From JAFAXD01 sp035472475 (GTDB lineage Bacteria; Pseudomonadota; Alphaproteobacteria; Rhizobiales; Xanthobacteraceae), in NCBI GenBank assembly GCA_035472475.1, contig DATIPA010000133.1, positions 1 to 15,846 of the forward strand: a stretch of 15,846 bases of DNA, read 5' to 3'. Positions within the stretch are counted from its first letter, which is position 1; each line of letters begins with the position of its first letter. Positions 1 through 7,073 of this stretch are shown piece after piece. A program made the translations under genes and the position numbers. The notes beneath the pieces are model-generated. The model ran no database searches. It saw only the letters and a list, made by a program, of their open reading frames with translations, and was not told the origin of the DNA.

Positions 1-44
1 ATACAGCTTGGGAAGCTGTCGTTCTACCACTGAACTACGCCCGC
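1..44 (-). tRNA. tRNA-Gly (anticodon CCC), 5' part only, cut by window edge
   Basis: Read on the minus strand from position 44, the acceptor arm GCGGGCG is followed by TA and a D-arm GTTC...GAAC with the AGTGGTA loop. The anticodon stem is ACAGC/GCTGT, enclosing the seven-base loop TTCCCAA. The central CCC makes it the glycine tRNA that reads GGG codons. The variable loop, T-arm and 3' acceptor strand lie beyond the window start, so completeness cannot be judged. It lies downstream of the selenoprotein-like gene in the same orientation. Confidence 0.93.
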
Positions 45-75
45 GGAATCAATACGTTGGCCGACTGATGCATCC

Positions 76-105
76 AACATAGCCCGGACGCGGTGGCCAC
101 CGCAA
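76..105 (-). promoter_or_regulatory. possible promoter of the tRNA-Gly gene
   Basis: On the minus strand TTGCGG (100-105) and TATGTT (76-81) are separated by 18 bases. This would place the start roughly 25 bases upstream of the mature tRNA 5' end. The match to the sigma-70 consensus is partial (three of six and four of six), so this is only a candidate. A perfect palindrome, GCGGTGGCCACCGC at 90-103, overlaps it. Confidence 0.25.
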
Positions 106-152
106 CGCCACGGCAGGTGCGCGACAACTGCGCTTGAGCGCTGGCTATCGAA

Positions 153-1826
153 TCACCGCCACTTGTCGATCGATAGCGTGGGGCTCGCGGCTTTGCCCTT
201 GTCGGTGACCGGCGCGCCGGGCCCACGGCCGCCGTAACGGCCGCCAAAAATCTTCCAGAAGCCCTGCGTCTCCCCGCCGGCCACGATGATGTTGATGTCG
301 TCCGGCAGAAACAGGTTCACCAATTCGTCGGGCTGCGCCCTGAGCCGGCTCGCGTAGGGCTCGACGCCGGCGATCGCGAGTGGATGCATCAGGGTCTGGA
401 TCCACTGGTTGTCCCAGTAATCGCGCGCGGGAAGGCGCGCGTTTTGGGCGCACCAGTCGATCAGCTTCTGCTTGTCGAACCCGCGCTTGTCGAACTCGCG
501 CGCCGCAATCGGGTCCATCACCAGGAACGGCGGCAGATAGTGATCGGTCGCGATCAGGGTGCGGATCAAAAGGTTCTGCCAGGTGTCGCGCGGGCCCTGG
601 CCGGCGTGGGTGTACCAACCGCCGAAGAAAATGCTCACCGTCGAGTCGGTCGGCGCAAAACCGTGCTGCACGTGGAACGGCAGCCAAGGGCTGCGTTCCT
701 CGGCCTCCGGGAAGCAGGCCGTGTAAGCGTACCAGTTCCCAAGCGTGCCCATGTAGGTCTCGCCAGGCACCGAACCGCCCTGCAGGTTTTGCGACAACAG
801 GCCGTAGGCGCGGCCGATGGTGGCATTGGCGTGATTATAGGGCCCCATCACGCCGATGCCGGAATCCATGCCGATCTCGTTGCGGATCGGGCCGTTGATG
901 ACCGAAATGGTCGCGAACGAGTTGGTGCTGCTTGAGCGCGCGGTCTGGCCGCTCGCCGCCATGGCGAGAATGACCGGGAAATACTCCGGCCGCGCACCGG
1001 CCATCACGGCGTTGACTGCAACCTTCTCGACGGTGAATTCCCAGGCCTCGCGGAACGCGGTCGGGCGCAGCCGTCCGACGACCTCGGCGGGCGCGTGGCT
1101 CGTGCCCTTGAGCATGCGCGCGACGCGTTCCTCGGTCGGCAGCACCACTGGCAGCATGTCGGTCCAGCGGTTGCGGATAAAGAGCTCGTGCAGGTTTTCT
1201 TCGGTGTCGGGCTCGAGCAGCCGCGGCGTCGAACGCTCGAACGTTGCACCCTTGAGGTCTTCCGCATCGAGCGGGCGCGTCAGTCCGTCGATCACCTCCT
1301 GCACGAATGGCCGGCCGGTGACTTTGTCAGGGCCCTCGATATAGGCCCGCAGCTGCGCCGGCGGCACGCCGACGACGGGCTGCGGCACGAACACCTGGCG
1401 CGTGCGCGGCATGCCGTTGGCCAGCGCGGTCGCCTTGGCGAGGCGCGCGAACAGTTGGGTGTGAACCGCGACAGCCGGGACGCCATTCTCTTCCAGCGCC
1501 ATTGTCATCCCCGCGACCGCGGGGCAACAGGTGCTTCAAAGCCCGACGCCGAGGATGGCGCCGTCGCCTTCGCGCGCGACGGTCGCCCGCATGTCCGGAT
1601 CGTCGACCCAGCTTTCGCGCGTCTCAATGATACGGGTCTTCACGCGCGGCAGACGTTCGGCGAACCACTCGCGCAGCTGTGCCATGAACATGTCGGAATT
1701 GTCGAACTGGCAATCGACCAGGAAGATCACCTTGCCGTCGAGACTTTCGAGTCGCGGCGCGAGGCGCTTGCCGGTGACCTTGGGCGGATATCCGCGCGGA
1801 TCGTGAACCGCGACCTTGTTGGTCAT
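153..1826 (-). CDS. UGSC-family selenoprotein (in-frame UGA read as Sec97)
   Basis: One frame runs from ATG at 1826 to the stop at 153 (557 residues), interrupted only by TGA at 1536-1538. The residues before the TGA are GDGAILGVGL. Those after it are S-T-C-C-P-A-V-A-G and then MTMALEENGVPAV, in the same frame with nine codons before the next ATG. This matches my memory of the UGSC (seleno)protein family, in which Sec or Cys heads a UxxC redox motif behind a Rossmann-like N-terminal segment (here VIFLVDCQFDNSD at about residues 33-45). The function of this family is unknown to me; a thiol/selenol redox role is inferred. The start has GGAG seven bases upstream. The gene follows the dehydrogenase by 21 bases. 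A hairpin after the UGA fits a SECIS element. The alternative is a Cys-to-stop mutation that leaves a pseudogene; the intact, family-like 460 codons downstream argue against this. Confidence 0.88.
1499..1530 (-). promoter_or_regulatory. candidate bacterial SECIS hairpin
   Basis: In the mRNA sense the sequence CCCCGCGGTCGCGGGG (1524 down to 1509) forms a perfect 6-bp stem closed by the tetraloop GGUC. The stem begins 12 nucleotides after the UGA and the loop guanosines lie at +18 and +19. Known bacterial SECIS elements present a G near the start of a small apical loop about 16-37 nucleotides after the UGA, and E. coli fdhF also shows GGUC in its loop. A lower helix (CUGUUG with CAAUGG, including G-U pairs) may extend the stem, with four unpaired bases on the 3' side. 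The hairpin is followed directly by the ATG at 1508 that a gene caller would probably pick. Confidence 0.75.
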
Positions 1827-1847
1827 GTTGTTCTCCGTGGCGCGCTT

Positions 1848-2666
1848 CTACTGTTTCGTGGCTGCCGGCGCAACAGACCGCGGGCGGCCCATGAGCCGCC
1901 AGCCTCCGTCGATTCCAAACTCCGACCCGGTGACGTAGCGCGACTCGTCGGAAGCGAGAAATACGATCAACTCGGCAACATCCTCGGGCCGTCCCGGCTC
2001 GCCGAACGGGATGCGCGCGAACGAGGCGCGCTTGGCCTCATCGGGGTCCACCTTGTTCAACGCCGACAGCTGGGTGTTGATGCTTTCGATCATGCGGGTC
2101 GCGATGATGCCGGGGTGCACCGAGTTGCAGCGGACCCGATGGCCGTCCAGGCTGCCATGCAGCGCGACCGACTTGGTCAACTGCATCACACCGCCCTTGC
2201 TCGCCCCGTAGGCGGTGCTGTTGGGCGTCGCGAAATAAGCAACCGCCGACGAAATATTGACGATCGATCCTTCTCCGCGCCGCTTCATCACCGGCAGGAC
2301 CTCGCGGCAGCCAAGAAACGTGCCGTCGAGATTGACCGCCATGACCCGCCGCCATTCCGCAAGCGTCGTCTCTTCGGGCGTTCCGCGGGTCATGTCGCCT
2401 TCGATGCCGGCCGCATTGACGAGGACCTCGAGCTTGCCGTGCGTCGCAACGATCTGCGCAACCACGCGCTTCCAGTCGCCCTCGCTGGTGACGTCAAGCC
2501 TGCAGAATTCGCACTTGAGCTCGGCCGCGAGCTTCTCGCCTGCCGCCGCCACTACGTCCGCGATGACGACATGCGCATTCTCGCGGTGCAGCGCGCGCAC
2601 CGTGGCAGCCCCGATCCCGCCGGAGCCGCCCGTGACCAGCACGACCTTGTCTTGGACCCGCCCCAT
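1848..2666 (-). CDS. SDR-family NAD(P)-dependent oxidoreductase
   Basis: A 272-residue classical short-chain dehydrogenase/reductase. The dinucleotide-binding TGGSGGIG is at about residues 12-19, and an acidic Asp37 after the second strand suggests NAD rather than NADP. The structural NAAG is at 84-87 and the catalytic serine lies in NISS at about 137-140. Tyr153 and Lys157 form YxxxK, and the C-terminus carries the usual TGSEFGIDGGW segment. I chose the ATG at 2666 because GGAGACGAAGG precedes it; an earlier ATG at 2717 would add an arginine-rich 17-residue stretch unlike the family. It probably oxidises a secondary alcohol or reduces a ketone; the substrate cannot be read. It lies 21 bases upstream of the selenoprotein gene and is probably cotranscribed with it. 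Confidence 0.93.
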   Translation of the reverse strand: MGRVQDKVVLVTGGSGGIGAATVRALHRENAHVVIADVVAAAGEKLAAELKCEFCRLDVTSEGDWKRVVAQIVATHGKLEVLVNAAGIEGDMTRGTPEETTLAEWRRVMAVNLDGTFLGCREVLPVMKRRGEGSIVNISSAVAYFATPNSTAYGASKGGVMQLTKSVALHGSLDGHRVRCNSVHPGIIATRMIESINTQLSALNKVDPDEAKRASFARIPFGEPGRPEDVAELIVFLASDESRYVTGSEFGIDGGWRLMGRPRSVAPAATKQ

Positions 2667-2807
2667 AGGCCTTCGTCTCCACGCTCGATCCTGGCATTGT
2701 CGCCTTCGAATGCGCAAAGCTCAATCCACCGGACAGTGTCCGCTGGTTGGGATCAATTCACGAGATGCGTGTGTTTCGGCGTGCGCGTGGTAGCAGCACG
2801 GCCGCGA

Positions 2808-3248
2808 TCAGGATTGCTTGCCGAGCTTGCGAATGATGTCGCGCAGCACCGGCTCGCGCACCGTGCGCGCGGCTTCGGCGCGCGAGAACCATTTGACCGA
2901 GCGCTTGCCCTTTTCCGGCCAGGTCTTGCGCTGGCGGGTCACCTCGAGCGCGAAGACCTGCACATCGCAGACAATCAGCTCGCCTTCCTTCAGAAGTTTC
3001 TCGTGCGGGAATGAGCCGATCGGCCGTTTGCCGATTTGACCGACCACGCCGGCCTCCTCGAGAGCCTCGCGCGCGGCCGCCGCGTGCGGCGCCTTGCGCC
3101 TCATTGGCCAGCCCTTGGGAATAATCCAGCGCCCGGTACCGCGCGACGTCACCAGCATCACCTGCGTTCCGGAGGTGCTGTGGCGCCGAAACGGCAGCGC
3201 CGCGTATTGCACGCGACGGGCCTGGGGTTTTCTATTCGGACCAGCCAT
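2808..3248 (-). CDS. Nudix hydrolase, diphosphoinositol-polyphosphate phosphohydrolase-like
   Basis: A 146-residue cytoplasmic Nudix protein. The Nudix box runs from Gly46 (GWPMRRKAPHAAAA) through REALEEAGV at 60-68, giving the metal-binding RExxEE. The position normally held by the first Glu of the box appears to be Lys52; variation here is common in the short DIPP-like group, and the PKGWP lead-in also fits that group. Expected chemistry is hydrolysis of a nucleoside diphosphate linked to another group; the substrate is unknown. The ATG at 3248 has AGGA five bases upstream. It is codirectional with the SDR gene but separated by 141 bases, so shared transcription is possible but not shown. 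Confidence 0.9.
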   Translation of the reverse strand: MAGPNRKPQARRVQYAALPFRRHSTSGTQVMLVTSRGTGRWIIPKGWPMRRKAPHAAAAREALEEAGVVGQIGKRPIGSFPHEKLLKEGELIVCDVQVFALEVTRQRKTWPEKGKRSVKWFSRAEAARTVREPVLRDIIRKLGKQS

Positions 3249-3375
3249 TTCGTCCTAGTGGCTCCGCGTTGTCCGTCCCTTCGCCAACCGAAGGATGGAT
3301 TTCCTAAGAGTGGTAGATATTTATGGCAAATCTAGGAATGCTTGCATTGCGTGCCCCGGACGGCATATTTCGCGC

Positions 3376-3564
3376 ATGGGTGGTCGGACGATCTTTCTGT
3401 TGGGCGCGCTGGCAGCTGCCGTTTTGACGGCGGTGTCGCTGGGAATACTCGCACACGAGACCTTTGGAATTGCGCGCGCGGAGATCCGCATTGACGCGCT
3501 CGGCGGGGTCGCGTTGCTCGCGATCGTGTGGTGCGCAAGTTACTTCCGCGAGCCGCCGCGGTAA
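3376..3564 (+). CDS. possible small membrane protein, hypothetical
   Basis: A 62-codon frame from ATG 3376 encodes two hydrophobic stretches. The first, around residues 5-27, is rich in Leu, Ala and Val; the second, around 43-56, contains GGVALLAIVWCA. They are separated by a short segment with acidic and basic residues, and the protein ends in a basic tail. This suggests a two-pass inner-membrane protein. I do not recognise the family. No convincing Shine-Dalgarno sequence precedes the start; the frame can be extended upstream to 3295, but that extension looks non-protein-like. It is supported only by hydrophobicity and frame openness. Confidence 0.4.
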   Translation: MGGRTIFLLGALAAAVLTAVSLGILAHETFGIARAEIRIDALGGVALLAIVWCASYFREPPR

Positions 3565-3760
3565 TCGCGGTTCGCGACAACACGAGGCTCGGTACGCAAC
3601 CGGGCACGCGCCGGGTCAAAACATCGTCCGATGTCGCACGCGAGCGCGCGTCCGCGGTCGACCATGCCGGCGCGCCAGATCATAATCCACGCAACGTCGG
3701 AACGCCGGGAGAGGTTGGGAGCTTGACCTTGCTGCTGCGATCAGCTGATGGCGCCGCGCA

Positions 3761-4180
3761 CTAACCGTGCGTAGCGCCCGCGCACCAGCCTTTATGCGGC
3801 GGACAGCTCGCGGTGCTGCAGGTGAACGGGCGTGCCACGCCCTTGGCAACCATAAGCTCGGCGACATTTTGCCCGTGCGCACGCAGGATCGCGCAGGCGT
3901 GGCTTTCCTTGCAGCTCACCGGTTCGAGATCGAGTCCGCCCTCTGCAACGATCCGACGTAGTCGAAACGTTGCCCGATAGCCCAGCTTTCGTTCGGACGG
4001 GCATTGCGCCTGTACGGTCTCGGGCGTGTCAAACCCGACGAGCCGATAGGTCTCGCCGTGCGCAACGATCGTGTCGCCGGTCATAACCCGGATATCGGCC
4101 GGGGCGATGTCTTTTGCCGCAACCGTTGTTGCAACCAACCCAATCGTCATCGGCAGTATCTGCCATAAGCGCCAGTTCAT
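3761..4180 (-). CDS. thermonuclease-like (SNase-fold) exported protein
   Basis: A 139-residue protein with a hydrophobic signal segment (about residues 5-22, ending near AAKD), so probably periplasmic or secreted. The staphylococcal-nuclease core is visible: GDTI with Asp36, YRLVGFDTPE with Arg46, Asp51 and Glu54, and the late VAELMVAKGVARPF motif. Arg46 and Glu54 correspond to catalytic Arg35 and Glu43 of the S. aureus enzyme. The second catalytic arginine (Arg87 there) seems to be replaced by His94 in SCKESHACA, so nuclease activity is uncertain. The C-terminus is cysteine-rich (Cys121, 126, 133). The ATG at 4180 is preceded by GGGGAAGG; the longer open frame to 4276 lacks such a signal and would bury the signal peptide. 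Confidence 0.8.
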   Translation of the reverse strand: MNWRLWQILPMTIGLVATTVAAKDIAPADIRVMTGDTIVAHGETYRLVGFDTPETVQAQCPSERKLGYRATFRLRRIVAEGGLDLEPVSCKESHACAILRAHGQNVAELMVAKGVARPFTCSTASCPPHKGWCAGATHG

Positions 4181-4455
4181 GTTGCCTTCCCCACTTGGGT
4201 TCGCACCGTCGCCCGTCGTTGTGCTGAGCACGGAAACTGGGCCGTTGAATGGCTGTGTGGCCACGACAGATTCCACTGATTCCGGCGATACCCGCCGCGG
4301 GAAAATCTGGCTAAGATTGCCGCGTCAGGCACTCGCATTCGGCCAATTCGTGCTTATATTACGGGCTGTTGCGATGACGAACAGAACGGGTATCGAGCGG
4401 GGAGAGATCGATGATCGGGCGATCGACCCCTTTGCCGCAGGCTTAGGATCAAGCG

Positions 4456-4716
4456 ATGAGTGCGTTCAACTACAGCAGTCAGGCCGAGCTGTTTCCCACC
4501 CGGAATAGAAAGTCCCGCCGTCAGCCTCTTGGGTATCGGCGATTTGACCGTGCCGCCGAGGCCATCCGCTTTGCAATCGAGGAGTTGCCCTCGCAATCGC
4601 TGGCCGGCGCGTATCTGGAAGTCGATGAACAACGGTTCGACAGCATCGGCATACGCCGTCTATACGAAAGCACCGACTACCCGCTGGCCCGACGCCCAAA
4701 GCAAGATCCCGAGTAG
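4456..4716 (+). CDS. small hypothetical protein, conserved type
   Basis: An 86-residue soluble, charged protein that begins MSAFNYSSQAELFP and contains a basic RNRKSRRQPLGYRRF stretch. A helix-like segment follows (about 31-47, RAAEAIRFAIEELPSQS), then an acidic LEVDEQRFD segment. It resembles short proteins of this style that I associate with Bradyrhizobium-type genomes, but I can assign no function. The start has AGGA about eight bases upstream. It stands alone between the divergent nuclease-like gene and the convergent MFS gene. Protein-like composition and the ribosome-binding site make it more credible than a chance frame. Confidence 0.75.
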   Translation: MSAFNYSSQAELFPTRNRKSRRQPLGYRRFDRAAEAIRFAIEELPSQSLAGAYLEVDEQRFDSIGIRRLYESTDYPLARRPKQDPE

Positions 4717-4721
4717 TCGAT

Positions 4722-4785
4722 CGCAATCGACGTCAGTTTCGCTCAGCACCCGATTGCGGCTCGTTCGCCCGCTCGCGCAAGCGGG
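4722..4785. terminator. paired inverted repeats between convergent genes, possible bidirectional terminator
   Basis: CGCAATCG (4722-4729) pairs with CGATTGCG (4751-4758), and CCCGCT (4768-4773) pairs with AGCGGG (4780-4785) around a six-base loop. They lie in the 76-base gap between the stop of the small hypothetical gene and the stop of the MFS gene. Neither hairpin is followed by a T-run on either strand, so intrinsic termination is uncertain. Confidence 0.35.
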
Positions 4786-4792
4786 GACGATC

Positions 4793-6133
4793 TCAATGTG
4801 CCGCCGCCGGCGCATCGAGAGCTTCCAGCGGCTTTGCGCGCGGTTCCACCCCCCAGGCCCAGACCACCAGGATCTGGATCAGTAACAGCACGATCATCAG
4901 GCTCAGCACGCCCGCAATCTTGTACGACTGGAACAGCGCCACCACGATGAACGGCGACACCACCGTCGCCGCGCGACCGAGGGTGTTACAGATGCCGTTG
5001 GCGCGCAGCCGCACTTCGGTTGGGAACAGTTCAGGCGTGTAAACACCGAACAGCAACGCGACCTGAACATAGATTGACACGATCAGCAGGAATCCGACCG
5101 GCAGCATCAGCGCCGGTTCGGTGGTGAACGGATAGATCGAGCCGAAGATGATGCTCAGCACCGACGCGCCGATGATGGTCGGCCGCCGTCCGAAGGCATC
5201 GGCGCAATAGGCCCCAATCGCGCAGCCGATCGGTGAACCGATCACGATCACCAGCGTATAGGCGAGCGAGCGCGTGACGGTGAGCCCTCCGGCTACGAAG
5301 AACTGCGGCAGCCACGTCACGAAGCCGAAGATCAGGGTGTTGACCGTGATCAGCACCCAGCTGCCGACCACCATGCGCCTGAGCAAATCACCATGCAGCA
5401 GTGACGCCATGCTGAATTTCGGCGCCGGTGCCGGTGCCGGCGGCGGCGGCAGCGGGCCCGCGGTGGATGCCTCCTTCTCGATTGTCGCAAGTATTGCTTC
5501 GGCCTCGGCCTCGCGTCCGTTGATCTCGAGCCACCGCGGCGATTCCGGCATCGCTTTACGCAGGTACCAGACGATGAGCGCGCCCACTCCGGCGATCACG
5601 AACATCGGCCGCCACCCGAAATTGGGAATAATCAGATTGCCAAGCAGCGTAGTGACCGGCAGCCCAGACACCACCAGGAACGCCATAAAGGCGAGCCAAC
5701 GGCCGCGGGAGGCCGGCGGCACGAACTCGGTCAGGGTCGAGTAGCCGACAACAATTTCGGCACCCAGCCCCAATCCCATCACAAAGCGCAGCGCATTGAG
5801 CGTCGTCATGTCGGGTGCGAACGCCGCCGCCAGCGACGCGAGCCCGAAGATCATCAGATTGAACTGATAGGTGAAGCGGCGGCCATAGCGATCGCCCAGG
5901 AAACCGGTCACCAGCGCGCCGATGGTCATGCCGAGGAACGTAAACGACACGAACTGCGCGTTGAGCGGCAACGTTGAGAACTTGGATTGAAGCAGCGCGG
6001 GCAAGACCGCGGTTCCGACGTAAAGATCGTAGCCGTCAAAAAACATGCCGGCGCCGACCAGCCAGAAGATCCGATAATGAAATGAGCTGATCGGCAGGCG
6101 GTCGAGCCGCGCGCCTGCATTTACCGCTGGCAT
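4793..6133 (-). CDS. MFS transporter, aromatic-acid/metabolite:H+ symporter type
   Basis: A 446-residue inner-membrane protein with about twelve hydrophobic segments. Features of the sugar/aromatic-acid branch of the major facilitator superfamily are visible: the early FFDGYDL with Asp33, the loop 2-3 signature GFLGDRYGRR at 77-86, RGRW near 143-146, and PESPRWL at 196-202 closing the first half. The central loop holds a proline-alanine stretch (about 227-238). The second half repeats the loop motif as DAFGRRP. It probably imports an organic or aromatic acid with protons; the substrate is not readable. The ATG at 6133 has a strong GGGAGGAAAACC ribosome-binding site. It is divergent from the ABC/esterase operon, which makes shared regulation possible. 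Confidence 0.9.
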   Translation of the reverse strand: MPAVNAGARLDRLPISSFHYRIFWLVGAGMFFDGYDLYVGTAVLPALLQSKFSTLPLNAQFVSFTFLGMTIGALVTGFLGDRYGRRFTYQFNLMIFGLASLAAAFAPDMTTLNALRFVMGLGLGAEIVVGYSTLTEFVPPASRGRWLAFMAFLVVSGLPVTTLLGNLIIPNFGWRPMFVIAGVGALIVWYLRKAMPESPRWLEINGREAEAEAILATIEKEASTAGPLPPPPAPAPAPKFSMASLLHGDLLRRMVVGSWVLITVNTLIFGFVTWLPQFFVAGGLTVTRSLAYTLVIVIGSPIGCAIGAYCADAFGRRPTIIGASVLSIIFGSIYPFTTEPALMLPVGFLLIVSIYVQVALLFGVYTPELFPTEVRLRANGICNTLGRAATVVSPFIVVALFQSYKIAGVLSLMIVLLLIQILVVWAWGVEPRAKPLEALDAPAAAH

Positions 6134-6305
6134 GGTTTTCCTCCCCCGCGTCGAGCGGCTCTGCCCAAGTCAAAGGCGGCCGTCCCTCCAAAGATCGTAC
6201 CGGATCGCCTGTTTGGACGCCAGGATTGCCTCGTGCCACAGTTGAAATCGCCGCCTGGACGCGTTTGACCGGCCGTGGCATGAAAATTGTCAGGCAGATG
6301 GACGC

Positions 6306-7073
6306 ATGACACCCGACGCGATCATCACATTCGAAAATGTCGGCGTCGTCCTCGGCGAAGAGCCCATCTATGATCGGCTGAACTTTGACGTGCGGCGGGG
6401 AGAGTTTGTCTGCATCCTCGGGCCGTCCGGTTGCGGCAAGTCGACATCGCTGCGCATCATCGGCGGCCTGCTCGACGCGAGCAGCGGACGCGTTACCGTC
6501 GACGGACGCGATCCGCATGATGCGTGGCCGGAGATCGCCTTCGTGTTTCAATCGCCGCGCCTCGTGCCGTGGCGCACCGCACTCGACAACGTGTTGCTCG
6601 GTTCGGAGCTTCGCTTCGGTGCCGGCGATCGCGAGCGCCGGCGCTCGCACGCCATCGAATTGCTGAAGCTCGTTGGCCTCGCCGAAGACACGGACAAGTA
6701 TCCATCAATGCTGTCGGGCGGCGAGCGTCAACGTGTGGCGATCGCACGTGCGCTCGCCGTCGACCCGAAAATTGTGCTGATGGACGAGCCGTTCTCTGCG
6801 CTCGACCTCAATATGCGCTCGCGCATGCGCGGCGAAATGGAGCGGATCTGGCAGCAGACTGGAAAGACCGTGGTGTTCGTCACCCACGACATCGACGAAG
6901 CGCTGCAACTCGCCGATCGGACGATCGTGCTGTCGAACAAGCCGACGCGCGTGCTCGAGACGATCGAGTTGAAGGTGGCGCGGCCACGCGCATTGGGCGA
7001 GCAGGACGTTGTCCGGCATCGGGAGAAATTGGTTAGACTGTTTCGGTCGCTCGAAGAGGGAAGCATCGCATGA
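6306..7073 (+). CDS. ABC transporter ATP-binding protein (nitrate/sulfonate/taurine-type)
   Basis: A 255-residue ABC ATPase with all core motifs: Walker A GPSGCGKST at 39-47, Q-loop Gln82 in FVFQSPRLVPW, signature LSGGERQR at 136-143, Walker B IVLMDE at 156-161 and D-loop SALD, and switch His194 in VTHD. The FQSPRLVPWRT stretch and the ADRTIVLSNKPTRV segment after the switch histidine are typical of the SsuB/TauB/NrtD group that serves small organic anions and related compounds. It energises the two permeases encoded downstream. Its stop overlaps the start of the substrate-binding protein (ATGA), implying translational coupling. The ribosome-binding site before the ATG is weak. Confidence 0.95.
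   Translation: MTPDAIITFENVGVVLGEEPIYDRLNFDVRRGEFVCILGPSGCGKSTSLRIIGGLLDASSGRVTVDGRDPHDAWPEIAFVFQSPRLVPWRTALDNVLLGSELRFGAGDRERRRSHAIELLKLVGLAEDTDKYPSMLSGGERQRVAIARALAVDPKIVLMDEPFSALDLNMRSRMRGEMERIWQQTGKTVVFVTHDIDEALQLADRTIVLSNKPTRVLETIELKVARPRALGEQDVVRHREKLVRLFRSLEEGSIA

Noticed and set aside
90..103. Palindrome GCGGTGGCCACCGC as terminator of the selenoprotein gene
   Set aside because: It has no loop and no T-run follows on the minus strand; it also overlaps a possible tRNA promoter.
1..152. Integration site of a mobile element at the tRNA-Gly gene
   Set aside because: No integrase, no repeat of the tRNA end and no compositional shift are visible in the window; the tRNA 3' end is also missing.
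1506..1508. ATG as the start of a separate 451-aa protein
   Set aside because: It comes directly after the hairpin with no ribosome-binding site, and starting there would discard the redox motif and the whole N-terminal domain that sits upstream in the same frame.
1095..3014. Long plus-strand open frame of 639 codons
   Set aside because: It lies antisense to the selenoprotein, SDR and Nudix genes, all of which have clear family motifs. Its translation is arginine-, alanine- and histidine-rich without domain signatures, as expected of a GC-rich shadow frame.
3565..3760. Possible gene between the small membrane protein and the thermonuclease-like gene
   Set aside because: Open frames here have no start signal and no protein-like pattern; I see nothing in this stretch.
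6277..6292. Sigma-54-like promoter TGGCATGAAAATTGTC before the ABC operon
   Set aside because: It matches the -24 box well but lacks the GC of the -12 element, and transcription would begin only a few bases before the ATG at 6306.
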